Below are positions 52,684 through 60,950 of a DNA stretch of 64,000 nucleotides, piece by piece. The position numbers were made by a program, and so were the translations under genes. Origin of the DNA: Halanaeroarchaeum sulfurireducens. Lineage in GTDB: Archaea > Halobacteriota > Halobacteria > Halobacteriales > Halobacteriaceae. Position 1 is the stretch's first letter, and the number at the start of each line of letters is the position of its first letter. The notes beneath the pieces were generated by a model. The model worked only from the letters and a program-made list of their open reading frames with translations, did not search any database and was not told where the DNA came from. Location: NCBI RefSeq assembly GCF_001011115.1, contig NZ_CP008874.1, forward strand, positions 1,228,440-1,292,439, in the 5' to 3' direction.

Positions 52684-53526
52684 ATGGCAATCGAGAGCGA
52701 CTGGGGCGACTGGCTGCCGCGTGCGGTCGACGACGCGGACCCGGAGGGCATGGCGATCTGGTATCTCGGCTGTAACGGCTTCGTCCTCAAGGGCTCCTCC
52801 GGGACGACACTGTTCATCGACCCGTACCTCGGAACGGGCGATCCGCCGCGGACCATCCGCATGATCCCGATCCCGTTCGCTCCCGAGGACGTCGCCACCG
52901 CGGACGCGATTCTGGCCACGCACGAACACACCGACCACGTTCACGGGCCGAGCCAGGGCCCGATCCTCCAGCACACCGACGCGACGTTCCTCGGACCCGA
53001 TGCGAGCGTCGAGAAGGCTCTCGACGAGGAGTCCTGGAGTGAAACCTACGACGTTTCGGAGAGCCAATTCCGGGAGGTGACCGAGGGCGAATCGGTCGAG
53101 ATCGGCGAATTCGTCGTGCACGTCGAGATCGCGAACGACCCCGATGCCGACCATCCCGTGTCCTATCTGATCGAACACGACGGGAACACGTTCTACCACG
53201 GGGGGGACACCAAGCCCACGGCCGACTTCCGGACGGTCGGCGAGCGCTACGATATCGACCTCGCGGCGCTCGCGTTCGGGTCGGTCGGGATGATTCCCGA
53301 CAAGGAGACCCGCGAGCCCAAACGAACCCGCTGGTACAACGACGAGAACCAGATCGTCGAGATCGCCGAGGCCCTCCAGGTGGACCGACTCCTCCCGACC
53401 CACTGGGACATGTGGAAGGGGCTCACGGCTGATCCGCGGGCGCTCTTCGATCACGTCCGCGGTTTCGACCACCCGCGGACGCTGCGTCTGGCCGAGATCG
53501 GCGACCGGATCGATCTGTCCGCGTAG
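52684..53526 (+). CDS. MBL-fold metallo-hydrolase (UlaG-like)
   Basis: A 280-residue metallo-beta-lactamase-fold enzyme. HEHTDHVHG is the metal motif (about residues 79-87); the GGDTKPTADFR segment supplies the Asp ligand; PTHWDMWKG gives a late His. Its domain arrangement resembles UlaG (L-ascorbate-6-phosphate lactonase) and other MBL hydrolases. No sugar-phosphate genes neighbour it, so the substrate is open. Confidence 0.85.
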   Translation: MAIESDWGDWLPRAVDDADPEGMAIWYLGCNGFVLKGSSGTTLFIDPYLGTGDPPRTIRMIPIPFAPEDVATADAILATHEHTDHVHGPSQGPILQHTDATFLGPDASVEKALDEESWSETYDVSESQFREVTEGESVEIGEFVVHVEIANDPDADHPVSYLIEHDGNTFYHGGDTKPTADFRTVGERYDIDLAALAFGSVGMIPDKETREPKRTRWYNDENQIVEIAEALQVDRLLPTHWDMWKGLTADPRALFDHVRGFDHPRTLRLAEIGDRIDLSA

Positions 53527-53585
53527 CGTCGGTCAATTTAAGTGCATCTTCGATAACTACCGCCTATGTACCGACTATCAGCGGG

Positions 53586-55187
53586 GTGGTCACCGTGAGC
53601 GACGAGACCATCGTCGCGGACGAGGGGGTCACAGTCACGAAAGCGTTCGACTGGGACGGATTCCCGGTCCCGGCGGTCACGTTCCGGGTCGAGTCCGACC
53701 GCTCCGATCCCGTCGACGTCCGCATCGTCGATGAGATTCCCGAGGAGTACGGCATCGAGCAGATCGGATTCCATCCGGAATACGGCAGCGAACACTGGAC
53801 CGCGACCGGGGAGGGCGTCGTCCGGTTCGAGCGAACCGTCGACGCGGGCGAGGCGTTCACCACGGTGTACGGGGTCAAAATGACGGAGGAAGAAGAGGAG
53901 ACTCCGTTCCTGGGGGCCCCGACGATCGATGTCGACCCGGAAGACCAGAATGGGGCCGTCGTCGAGGACGTCATTCCACGGGAAAGCTCCGACGTCGTCA
54001 GGGACCTCGCCGACGGAGATCGGGACTCCATTCCCGGGCTCGACGACGAGCCCCAGCCCGCCGAGACTGCAGCGGAAGAATCGGAGGCGGTCGCCGAGAC
54101 CGCGACCGACGCCGTGGCAGGAGACGACGCCGAAATCCTCGACGCTGGAGAGGCGGCCGACGCGGAGTCGGAACCGGAGGTCGCCGACGATACCGACTCC
54201 ATGCCGGCCGAGGACGAACTCGAGGCCACCGCAGACCCCATCGAAGCGACCGCATCGGACGTGCAATCCGACGAACCGACATACGACGAGGAGATCCTCG
54301 AAGGAACGGAGGAGGCAATTTCCGATACCGCGTCGACCCCCGAGGAACGGGACGACGAGCAAATAGCGGGCGCAGAGGAAAAAACGGCTGCGGACCCCTT
54401 CGAGACGACAGATGTCACCACGGAGAGTTCGGAAACGGAGACAGAACCGCCCCAGGAAACGGCCGACGAAATGGGGGTACCGACGGAAAACCGAGCAACC
54501 GACGCGACGAGCGCGAGCGACACAGACATGACCGACGAATTTACCGAGTCCACGACGACCGAGCCCGAACCGACACCCGACACGGACGAACAGACAGCTG
54601 CGACGGACGACACAGGTGTCGGCGGGGAGGTCCCCGAGGAGGGACTCGCCGCCCGTCTCGCCGCCGAGATTCGAGCGGGGACTGCCGACGAGGAGGACCT
54701 CGCCGTCATCCGCGAGGCAGCCGCGGAACCGACCGAAAGCGACGATATTAGACTCGAACACCTCCAGGCCCGCGTATCCGACCTCGAGGCGTACACAGAC
54801 GCCCTGGAGGAGTTCCTCGACGAGAACGGTCGTGGCCGGAAGGTCCTCGACGACGTCGAATCGACGGTGGCGGACCTCGCCACCGACGTCGAGGACATCG
54901 CCTCCCGCGTCGACGCCGCGACGGGCGAACGCGAGGCGCTCCGGGAACGCGTCGACACGGTCTCCGACGACCTGACCGCCGTCGACGACGTCGCCGAGAA
55001 GATCGACCGCCTCGCCGGTGATCTCGAGGCGATCGAAGAGCGAGTGACCGACGGCGAAGAGGCCAGGATGGAGGTCGCGTCCCTCGAAGACGAACTGGAG
55101 GACCTCGAGGACGCCATCGACGACGTCGGGGAAGACGTCGCGGAGATCAAGGACTGGCGCAGCCAGCTCTCGGATCTCTTCAGCTAA
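53586..55187 (+). CDS. Acidic coiled-coil haloarchaeal protein
   Basis: A 533-residue very acidic protein. Residues 1-110 form a beta-rich domain (VTVTKAFDWDGFPVPAVTFRVESDR, EYGIEQIGFHPEYGSEHW). Residues about 115-345 are a disordered Glu/Asp/Thr/Ala linker. Residues about 350-530 form a long coiled coil (VSDLEAYTDALEEFLDENG; VESTVADLATDVEDIASRV; LEDELEDLEDAIDDVGEDV). GTG 53586 or 53595 are candidate starts. No membrane segment. It may be a scaffold or cytoskeletal-type protein. The family is haloarchaeal, unknown. Confidence 0.65.
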   Translation: MVTVSDETIVADEGVTVTKAFDWDGFPVPAVTFRVESDRSDPVDVRIVDEIPEEYGIEQIGFHPEYGSEHWTATGEGVVRFERTVDAGEAFTTVYGVKMTEEEEETPFLGAPTIDVDPEDQNGAVVEDVIPRESSDVVRDLADGDRDSIPGLDDEPQPAETAAEESEAVAETATDAVAGDDAEILDAGEAADAESEPEVADDTDSMPAEDELEATADPIEATASDVQSDEPTYDEEILEGTEEAISDTASTPEERDDEQIAGAEEKTAADPFETTDVTTESSETETEPPQETADEMGVPTENRATDATSASDTDMTDEFTESTTTEPEPTPDTDEQTAATDDTGVGGEVPEEGLAARLAAEIRAGTADEEDLAVIREAAAEPTESDDIRLEHLQARVSDLEAYTDALEEFLDENGRGRKVLDDVESTVADLATDVEDIASRVDAATGEREALRERVDTVSDDLTAVDDVAEKIDRLAGDLEAIEERVTDGEEARMEVASLEDELEDLEDAIDDVGEDVAEIKDWRSQLSDLFS

Positions 55188-55236
55188 GCCGGACTGAAAC
55201 ACAAGGGGTAAATCGACCGGCCCGCTGTCTTCGACA

Positions 55237-56139
55237 ATGACGGAGCCGGTTCGTATCGCCGTTCCTCGGAAAGGGCGGCCACTGGAAGCAGTTCTCGACC
55301 GTCTGGCGGACGTCTCCGGAGCCGAGTCCGTGGCCGACGACGTCGTCTCGACGCTCCGGTTCGAGAAGGACGTCACAAAGGGAAATCAATCGTCCGAGCA
55401 CGACGTCTACGACCGGCTCCAATCGTACAGTGACCTCGAAGATCCGTACAGTCCGGAATACACCCTTCTCCGGGACGACCGCGACGGGAAGCCTCGGCGA
55501 ATCGTCTTCGACGCTGTTACGGTCGACATCGACGGTGTGGCCGTCGAACTGGTCGGCCGCGAGGAGCCATTTCGCGCCCTCCGAACCCACTCGTTTGCCC
55601 TCGGGTTCGACAGTGCCGACCTGGTTCTCGAGGAGGTCGTCTCCCTCGCTCCAGAACCGCTCTCGGGAATCGAGGGATTGAACGACCGGATCGATCCCCA
55701 CGAGACCGACGTCCGGGTCGTCTCCGGCCTCGGAGACACCGTTTACCACACGCTCCTCGCCACGCCGACCGTCATCGGCGAAGGGCCGTCGGACAGCCTC
55801 GACCGCTCGTTCGTCGCGGACTACGAGGGGTCACTCCTCATCTCGCCGCGATACGAACGACTCGTCCAGGCGGTGCTGGGGACCGACGCCATGGACGGAC
55901 TGACGTTCGAATATCCCGGTCAGGGTGAAGAGGAGGAGTCGGCCATCGCACGAACCGGAATCGGCGTCTACCTCACCGTCACGGGAGGGACTGCCCGGGA
56001 CGCCGGCCTGATCATCGGCGAGCAGCTGTTCCCGAGCGAAACGGTCCTCCTGGAAAACGAGAGCGAAGCGGATACCGACGCAGTCGAGTTGGTGAAAAGC
56101 GCGATCCGCCTGGAGGAGTCGCTCACGAGCCTCCCATAG
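55237..56139 (+). CDS. HisG-like phosphoribosyltransferase-fold protein
   Basis: A 300-residue protein whose opening MTEPVRIAVPRKGRPLEAVLDRLADVSG resembles the first strand and loop of ATP phosphoribosyltransferase HisG (MRIAVPNKGR). The later TGIGVYLTVTGGTARDAGLIIGEQLFPSETVLLENE parallels the C-lobe of HisG (the G.T...L segment). The segment DYEGSLLISPRYERLVQAVLG replaces the normal substrate motif, so catalytic identity is doubtful. It may be a HisG relative with another role. The gene lies alone, with no his operon. Confidence 0.5.
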   Translation: MTEPVRIAVPRKGRPLEAVLDRLADVSGAESVADDVVSTLRFEKDVTKGNQSSEHDVYDRLQSYSDLEDPYSPEYTLLRDDRDGKPRRIVFDAVTVDIDGVAVELVGREEPFRALRTHSFALGFDSADLVLEEVVSLAPEPLSGIEGLNDRIDPHETDVRVVSGLGDTVYHTLLATPTVIGEGPSDSLDRSFVADYEGSLLISPRYERLVQAVLGTDAMDGLTFEYPGQGEEEESAIARTGIGVYLTVTGGTARDAGLIIGEQLFPSETVLLENESEADTDAVELVKSAIRLEESLTSLP

Positions 56140-56148
56140 AACAGCCTT

Positions 56149-56631
56149 CTATCGCTCGGCCTCGAATCGGTCGTCGTCGGGTTCGACCTGCTCGAGACGT
56201 TCCGGATCAGTCCCGGGGTCGAGCGCGTGGAACTCGATGCGGGAGACGCCCTTCACGTCTCGGGCCCCCTCGACACCAGGGGCCACAAACCGATTGGAGT
56301 AGGGCGCATTTTCCCCGATCGGACGACCATCCTTCTGAAACGCCAGTACACCCGCCAGTCCGTCAGCGATCGAGACCGCCATCCGATACCCGTCGCGGGA
56401 TTCTACCAGCAGGTGGGTCGTCTCCGGGGGAGCCGTTCCGATCTCACAGAGCGTTTCACCACTGATTCCCGTCCACTCCGCGGAGTAGCGATTCCCCGAC
56501 GCACAGACGACCTCGGCGGAGCGGGTGGTGACCGGTAGCGTCCGAACCGTATCGTCGAGGCGGAGCGTTCGATCCCCCACCACGGTTATCGGATTCGGTA
56601 TCTCGAAACGGTCTGCCACCGATTCAGTCAT
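56149..56631 (-). CDS. Minimal sulfite-oxidase-fold molybdopterin-binding protein
   Basis: A 160-residue cytoplasmic protein with the SUOX-type molybdopterin-binding fold. The probable Mo-ligand Cys (C43) is in VVCASGNRYSAEWTGISGETL; the APYSNRFVAPGVEGARDVKGVSRIEF segment near 115-140 is the C-terminal signature of that fold. The usual export signal and dimerisation domain are absent, and family members are normally larger. ATG 56631 is taken as start. The electron partner is unknown. It is convergent with the HisG-like gene, 9 nt between stops. Confidence 0.7.
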   Translation of the reverse strand: MTESVADRFEIPNPITVVGDRTLRLDDTVRTLPVTTRSAEVVCASGNRYSAEWTGISGETLCEIGTAPPETTHLLVESRDGYRMAVSIADGLAGVLAFQKDGRPIGENAPYSNRFVAPGVEGARDVKGVSRIEFHALDPGTDPERLEQVEPDDDRFEAER

Positions 56632-56926
56632 TGATGAGCGTTGGGGGCGAATCGGTGTATAGGTTGTGCCGTGATCGGGCAGGAACCGTGACAGAGACAC
56701 GATGAGGAACCGCCGCCGGTTGTCCTGTCTCCATTCACCCCCAGCGACTAATGACGGACGAAGAACCGGTTCCCCGAATCAAACTCTCGATAAAAAAGCT
56801 TTTTTAACGAGGTTGTGCACTTGCGTCGATGGGTGCTGACCGCGTCACCACCAATTCGTACCAACGCTATCGACACCGCAGGTTTCGTATACAAGAATCG
56901 GTTTGAGAACTCCCACCACGAACCGG
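56632..56926. other. Spacer with A+T-rich control region
   Basis: About 295 bp upstream of the SUOX-like gene. It contains AAAAAAGCTTTTTTAACG near 56796, a short A/T palindrome, and no recognisable gene. Confidence 0.4.
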
Positions 56927-57076
56927 CTATCGGTGCTCGGATTCTGTCCTGCGCTCGCTCGGTCCCTCGCCATCGCCGCCAGGATTTGCCAGTATGTCGG
57001 GCGTCCGTTCGTACGCGGGCGTATTGGCGAATTCGCGGATGCGCTCCCAGTCGCTTTCCGTCAGGTGGTCCCCCAT
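56927..57076 (-). CDS. 49-residue small protein
   Basis: A small frame reading MGDHLTESDWERIREFAN, then TPAYERTPDILANPGGDGE. The TESDWERIREFA...Y.R.P pattern resembles a common tiny haloarchaeal protein with a conserved SDW.xIREFAxTP start. The tail (EGPSERRTESEHR) looks non-conserved and may follow a frameshift. It is the only gene-like feature in this spacer. Upstream on the minus strand are A+T-rich elements (TTAATTGGGG). Moderately credible. Confidence 0.5.
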   Translation of the reverse strand: MGDHLTESDWERIREFANTPAYERTPDILANPGGDGEGPSERRTESEHR

Positions 57077-57226
57077 AATGTTCACTTGTTATCAAACCCC
57101 AATTAATGTTTCGTAACGGTATTGATAGGAATGTGAGTGGCCACTGGTATTCCCGACCGACCAACAAGCGAACTGCCGATTCGGGATGTCCCGTGCCGAA
57201 AATCAACCGATTACCGGACGTCGGTA

Positions 57227-57249
57227 TATATAGCGACATATGCTATATA
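57227..57249. repeat. 8-bp inverted repeat TATATAGC/GCTATATA
   Basis: Perfect inverted repeat with a 7-nt spacer, in a gene-free stretch. Confidence 0.6.
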
Positions 57250-57672
57250 CGTTCGATCTGAGCCGACGGGGTCTGCCAAGGTACCGATACCTGTCGACCC
57301 ACAGGAACGAAAACCCACCACGGAGCAGAATCAAAATGGAATCGTAACCCTGGACCGAAGGCGAAATAGTATTCATTGCTAGAAGCGGATCGCGAACGAT
57401 GTGAGCGAATTATCCCCCCCCCTCCCGCACCCCAATCCGCCGCAGTCCGGACCGAACCGTTGCAAATTTTGTTACCACACCGTGGTCCATTCAACACCGC
57501 TACCGAGCAGACCGGAGTTCGGTGATACAACTCAAACACTCGTCGTCGAAATCGTGGAGGTGCAAACGGTTCTCACCAAACATCTAGAAACGTACACGCC
57601 GGTTGACCTCTCGCAATCGGGACGGTGCACCTGATGATGAGTTGGTTCTAGAAAAACTCACCATCTAAAACA

Positions 57673-57780
57673 GCCATTCACTCAGACACCCATTCGCGCA
57701 TTCACCCCATTCGCCATTCACTCACTGACCCATTCGCGCATTCACCCCATTCGCCATTCACTCACTGACCCATTCGCGCA
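57673..57780. repeat. 40-bp tandem repeat, 2.7 copies
   Basis: Copies begin at 57673 (slightly diverged), 57713 and 57753 (partial, 28 bp). Inside each, the short unit CATTCAC/CATTCGC recurs about every 10-13 bp, so it may have grown by slippage. No spacers. Confidence 0.85.
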
Positions 57781-57872
57781 ACCGCTGGACAAGACGCCGT
57801 CGAATCGCTCTCGAATTACTACCCATTGGAATTCGAACGAGATCTGGATTGAGCGCTGACCCGATGGGGACG

Positions 57873-57893
57873 ATCAAAATTTTATATTTTGAT
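57873..57893. repeat. AT-rich perfect hairpin
   Basis: ATCAAAAT (57873-57880) and ATTTTGAT (57886-57893) around TTTAT. Confidence 0.6.
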
Positions 57894-57975
57894 TACCGCT
57901 ACCATTGTTTGCTAGGCGGCAGTAGTAGTCAATATAGTAGGCACGATATGGGCCATTTTGCGGTAGTAAGATTCT

Positions 57976-57993
57976 AAATAAGGGCTCTTATTT
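57976..57993. repeat. AAATAAG/CTTATTT hairpin
   Basis: Perfect 7-bp inverted repeat with GGCT loop, 44 nt before the DUF5805 start codon. May act as a terminator or promoter element. Confidence 0.45.
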
Positions 57994-58034
57994 TGAGAAC
58001 CACTAGATTAATGGTCCCGGACACAGGTTCTCAA
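57993..58034. promoter_or_regulatory. Inverted repeat abutting the DUF5805 start codon
   Basis: TTGAGAACC (57993-58001) and GGTTCTCAA (58026-58034) form a perfect 9-bp inverted repeat with a 24-nt spacer; the right arm ends 2 nt before the ATG at 58037. It is a good candidate for an autoregulator or recombinase-binding site. Confidence 0.55.
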
Positions 58035-58036
58035 CC

Positions 58037-58453
58037 ATGGACGAAGAAACCACAACCGAACGGTCGGTGGTGACGACGTACGTGCCTGCGTATCAAAAGG
58101 AACGCTGGGAGGCCCACGCCGACGAACTCGGAATGAGCCAAAGCGAGTTCGTGAAAACGATGGTACAGGCGGGACGTCGCGGATTCGGAGCCGACGACCC
58201 CGAAGCGTCTACAGACCCATCGTCGGACCCTGACCCCGAGGGTTCGGACGCGATGATCGGTGAATCCGACGATCTGGAAACGACGGTCCTCGAAGCCCTC
58301 GACGAGAACCCGTATTTGAACTGGGACGAGCTGGTCGAGACCGTGATTGGCGATGTCGAATCCGATCTCGAGGAGGTTCTGACGAGGCTCCAGGAAGAAA
58401 ACGAGATCTCCCACAGTCCCCGACACGGTGGTTACGTGCGCATGGAGGAGTAG
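58037..58453 (+). CDS. DUF5805 protein
   Basis: A 138-residue protein. Residues 8-48 (RSVVTTYVPAYQKERWEAHADELGMSQSEFVKTMVQAGRRGF) look like a ribbon-helix-helix DNA-binding fold; the C-terminal part (LETTVLEALDENPYLNWDELVETVIGD...NEISHSPRHGGYVRMEE) looks like a small winged helix. Haloarchaeal DUF5805 is typically encoded directly before a tyrosine recombinase, as here (4 nt apart). It may be a recombination directionality or accessory factor, an inference from position and folds. Confidence 0.8.
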   Translation: MDEETTTERSVVTTYVPAYQKERWEAHADELGMSQSEFVKTMVQAGRRGFGADDPEASTDPSSDPDPEGSDAMIGESDDLETTVLEALDENPYLNWDELVETVIGDVESDLEEVLTRLQEENEISHSPRHGGYVRMEE

Positions 58454-58456
58454 CGT

Positions 58457-59488
58457 ATGGCATCGTCCGACGATCCGATCGCGTACTTCCTCGAGGACAT
58501 GTCCTACCACGGGCGATCCGATCGAACGATCGAGGCCTACGAGCGGGTGCTCAGAGAATTCCAATCGTATCTTGAAGCCGGAAACACGCGCGACGATGAT
58601 CGATCCGTCGATCTCACGGAAGCGACACATCGGGACTGTCTCGCCTGGGTTCACGACCGGCGGAAATCAGTCGCCTCCAGTACGATCGCCTCGTATGCCT
58701 CCTATCTCCATCGCTTTTACTCGTACATGGTCGAGGTGGGCGAATTCGACAGGAACCCGATGACACTCGTCATGGAGGAAATGGACGAACGGATCGACAC
58801 CGATCCGAGTCGCCGGGACGTCTCGGTCGCGGATATGCGGTCGTTCGTGGCTGATATCGGACATCCAGGCGAAAGGGCGATCGTCCTCACGTTGTTGAAG
58901 ACCGGGATCCGCGCTGGCGAACTCTGCAACCTGGATCTGCGCGACGTCAACCTAACCGGCATCGCCATTCCCACCGGTCCCGTTCGCCCGGAACTACGGG
59001 GCCATCCGAACTCGATCTTCGTCTCCTCGAGTCCGTCTGCTGGAGCGTCAGTGAACGATGAACGACGCACCGAGTCGAACAAACGAGAACGGGACACAGT
59101 CATTCCCGTCGACGACGAACTCAAGGCGGTACTCGAACAGTACCTCGCCATTCGTCCCGATAGCCGTTCCTCGGCGGACCCGCTGTTCGTGAGCACCGAT
59201 CGAAACTGGGGACAGCGACTGTCGGGGTCGGCCGTTCACTACGTCGTCGGGGAACACGCCACAGAACACGGATGGTACGACTCCGACGGCGGAGCGGGAA
59301 CGAACGTGACCCCCCACTACTTTCGGCACTTTTTCACGACTCACCTTCGGGATCGAACCGGCGACCGGGGGATCGTAAAATACCTCCGCGGGGACGTCGC
59401 AAGCGACGTGATCGACACGTACACTCACAACTGGGGTAATCGTGTTCGTGAGGTATACGAGGAAAATATCTATCGGCTGCTCCGGTAG
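58457..59488 (+). CDS. Tyrosine recombinase (XerC/D or integrase type)
   Basis: A 343-residue site-specific recombinase. The N-terminal SAM-like domain (about 5-115) contains SYHGRSDRTIEAYERVLREF and STIASYASYLHRFYSYM. The catalytic domain shows LKTGIRAGELCNL (first Arg), HYFRHFFTTHL (His-x-x-Arg) and VIDTYTHNWGNRVREVY (Tyr nucleophile in DTYTHNW). A 40-residue insertion between the first Arg and the basic strand is common in haloarchaea. Paired with DUF5805 in an operon. No integrated cargo or tRNA is next to it, so it may be a chromosomal recombinase rather than part of a mobile element. Confidence 0.9.
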   Translation: MASSDDPIAYFLEDMSYHGRSDRTIEAYERVLREFQSYLEAGNTRDDDRSVDLTEATHRDCLAWVHDRRKSVASSTIASYASYLHRFYSYMVEVGEFDRNPMTLVMEEMDERIDTDPSRRDVSVADMRSFVADIGHPGERAIVLTLLKTGIRAGELCNLDLRDVNLTGIAIPTGPVRPELRGHPNSIFVSSSPSAGASVNDERRTESNKRERDTVIPVDDELKAVLEQYLAIRPDSRSSADPLFVSTDRNWGQRLSGSAVHYVVGEHATEHGWYDSDGGAGTNVTPHYFRHFFTTHLRDRTGDRGIVKYLRGDVASDVIDTYTHNWGNRVREVYEENIYRLLR

Positions 59489-59607
59489 CAGACGTCCGAT
59501 GCCGAACGTATAAACTGTATTTCGCTATATAGAATGCTTGAAAGCGACAGCCCCTCTGCCACCAATCAGATAGCGATCGAAACTTCCCACACCCCGGCGG
59601 TGGGGAG

Positions 59608-60237
59608 TCACTCCTCCTCGAACACCCGATCGAGAACGCTCGACGCGACGCCGGTGAGATGGGCCTGACCGAACACCGCCACCAGGAGCGCACCGAGGGA
59701 ATTGAACATCAAGTCCCGGACCGTGTCATCCAGTCCGTGCTGTGCGAGCGGCATCGGTACGCCAGTCGATAACGCCACGAGGTCCAGACCGAACTCAAAC
59801 AGTTCCCAAATGACGCCAAACGAGAGGACGACGACGAACGTATACACGAAGAAAAACCGACGGGGAACGTGAATCTTCTCGCTGTGGAGGTCCACCGCCC
59901 GCGCGACCGTGTATCCAACACCCGCGACGACTGAGGCCGACATCGCGTGCGTGAGATTATCCCACCAGAATATTCGACCGTACAGGCCAGCCGATCCGAG
60001 CGTGTGCAAGAAGACGGCGGTCGTGATCCAGAGGCCGAGCCAGGGGTCGAGTGGAACGGCATAATTCCTGCTCAAAATAGCCGGCAGAAACGTTATCGCG
60101 AGCGCGATGGCGCCGTTGCTGATCGCTTTGAGTTGCCCCGCGAGGAGACCGTACACGATCAGTGATGCCAGGATCAGCTGCATTCCGCGAGTGAGACGGC
60201 GCTGGTTTTGAAGGGACGGCCGTGGAAGCAGGCTCAT
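59608..60237 (-). CDS. Membrane protein of the DUF2238/YjdF type
   Basis: A 209-residue protein with about five or six transmembrane helices. WWDNLTHAMSASVVAGVGYTVARAVD and VIWELFEFGLDLVA...DDTVRDLMFNSLGALL are the two conserved stretches of the DUF2238 family, which has no known function. It overlaps the neighbouring membrane protein gene (60234) by 4 nt, so the pair is coupled. Confidence 0.8.
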   Translation of the reverse strand: MSLLPRPSLQNQRRLTRGMQLILASLIVYGLLAGQLKAISNGAIALAITFLPAILSRNYAVPLDPWLGLWITTAVFLHTLGSAGLYGRIFWWDNLTHAMSASVVAGVGYTVARAVDLHSEKIHVPRRFFFVYTFVVVLSFGVIWELFEFGLDLVALSTGVPMPLAQHGLDDTVRDLMFNSLGALLVAVFGQAHLTGVASSVLDRVFEEE

Positions 60238-60872
60238 CGATCCACCATCTTCCGAAGTATCCGCCAGAGAATGCGATCACGTCGCGTGAAATACGTATCG
60301 AACACCACGCCCGCAACGATTCCCGCGACGGTAACGTACACCCACTCGATCATCAACGACTCGTTATCACTGAGGTAGGTCGTCCCCAGGAACTGATCGG
60401 CGTTCCAGCGAAAGATCGTCCACACCGCGACGGTTGCCAACGTGGTCATCACCACGAGGACGACGGCGAACCAGTGAGTGACCTTGAGATCGGTGAACAT
60501 GTGTAATTCGACGATAATGATCAAAGCAATCGCAGCCAACGCGAGGTAGGTGGCGAAAGTACCGACGGACCCACCGACAACCGCCCGGATGAGGATCGGA
60601 AACAGCGCCAAAACGAGACTCCCCGAGGGAAGCACCCCCCGCCGTTCCCGATACACGATCGGTGGGAGCAACACGACAACACCCACGAAGCCGACGAAGA
60701 CTATCCACTGATAATCGAGGCGGCGGACGCTCTCCACGAACACCGACACGAGCACAGCGACTAATAGCCACGCAATAATGGCGTTCGTCCGGCCGTTGCG
60801 GAATAGCCGCTCGATTACGTCCTCGTAATCTCGGACACTAATTGACGAAAGGGAATCCTTGGGCCCAGTCAT
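60234..60872 (-). CDS. Multi-spanning membrane protein
   Basis: A 212-residue membrane protein with about six helices; an N-terminal cytoplasmic segment (SVRDYEDVIERLFRNGRTN) is followed by AIIAWLLVAVLVSVFV and later VVLVVMTTLATVAVW. Family not recognised. It is upstream of, and translationally coupled to, the DUF2238-like gene by an ATGA overlap; they probably make a complex. Confidence 0.7.
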   Translation of the reverse strand: MTGPKDSLSSISVRDYEDVIERLFRNGRTNAIIAWLLVAVLVSVFVESVRRLDYQWIVFVGFVGVVVLLPPIVYRERRGVLPSGSLVLALFPILIRAVVGGSVGTFATYLALAAIALIIIVELHMFTDLKVTHWFAVVLVVMTTLATVAVWTIFRWNADQFLGTTYLSDNESLMIEWVYVTVAGIVAGVVFDTYFTRRDRILWRILRKMVDR

Positions 60873-60950
60873 TGGATTCGGTATGTAGCTACCGACCGTT
60901 CTTGTGGATGATTCCGCTCGGCTGCCAACCGCAGCGGACAGCTGCCGAGA

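Larger units (their letters stand above)
57077..58036. other. Gene-poor, A+T-rich region with repeats
   Basis: About 960 bp without a supported gene. It contains a TATATAGC/GCTATATA inverted repeat (57227-57249), a 40-bp minisatellite (57673-57780), an ATCAAAAT/ATTTTGAT hairpin (57873-57893), an AAATAAG/CTTATTT hairpin (57976-57993), and a 9-bp inverted repeat next to the following ATG. Open frames at 57137-57382 and 57401-57634 lack haloarchaeal codon character. Confidence 0.7.

Noticed and set aside
57840..58000. Possible replication origin in the A+T-rich stretch
   Set aside because: No orc1/cdc6 gene lies nearby and no ORB-type G-rich repeat is visible; the inverted repeats are better explained by the adjacent recombinase genes.
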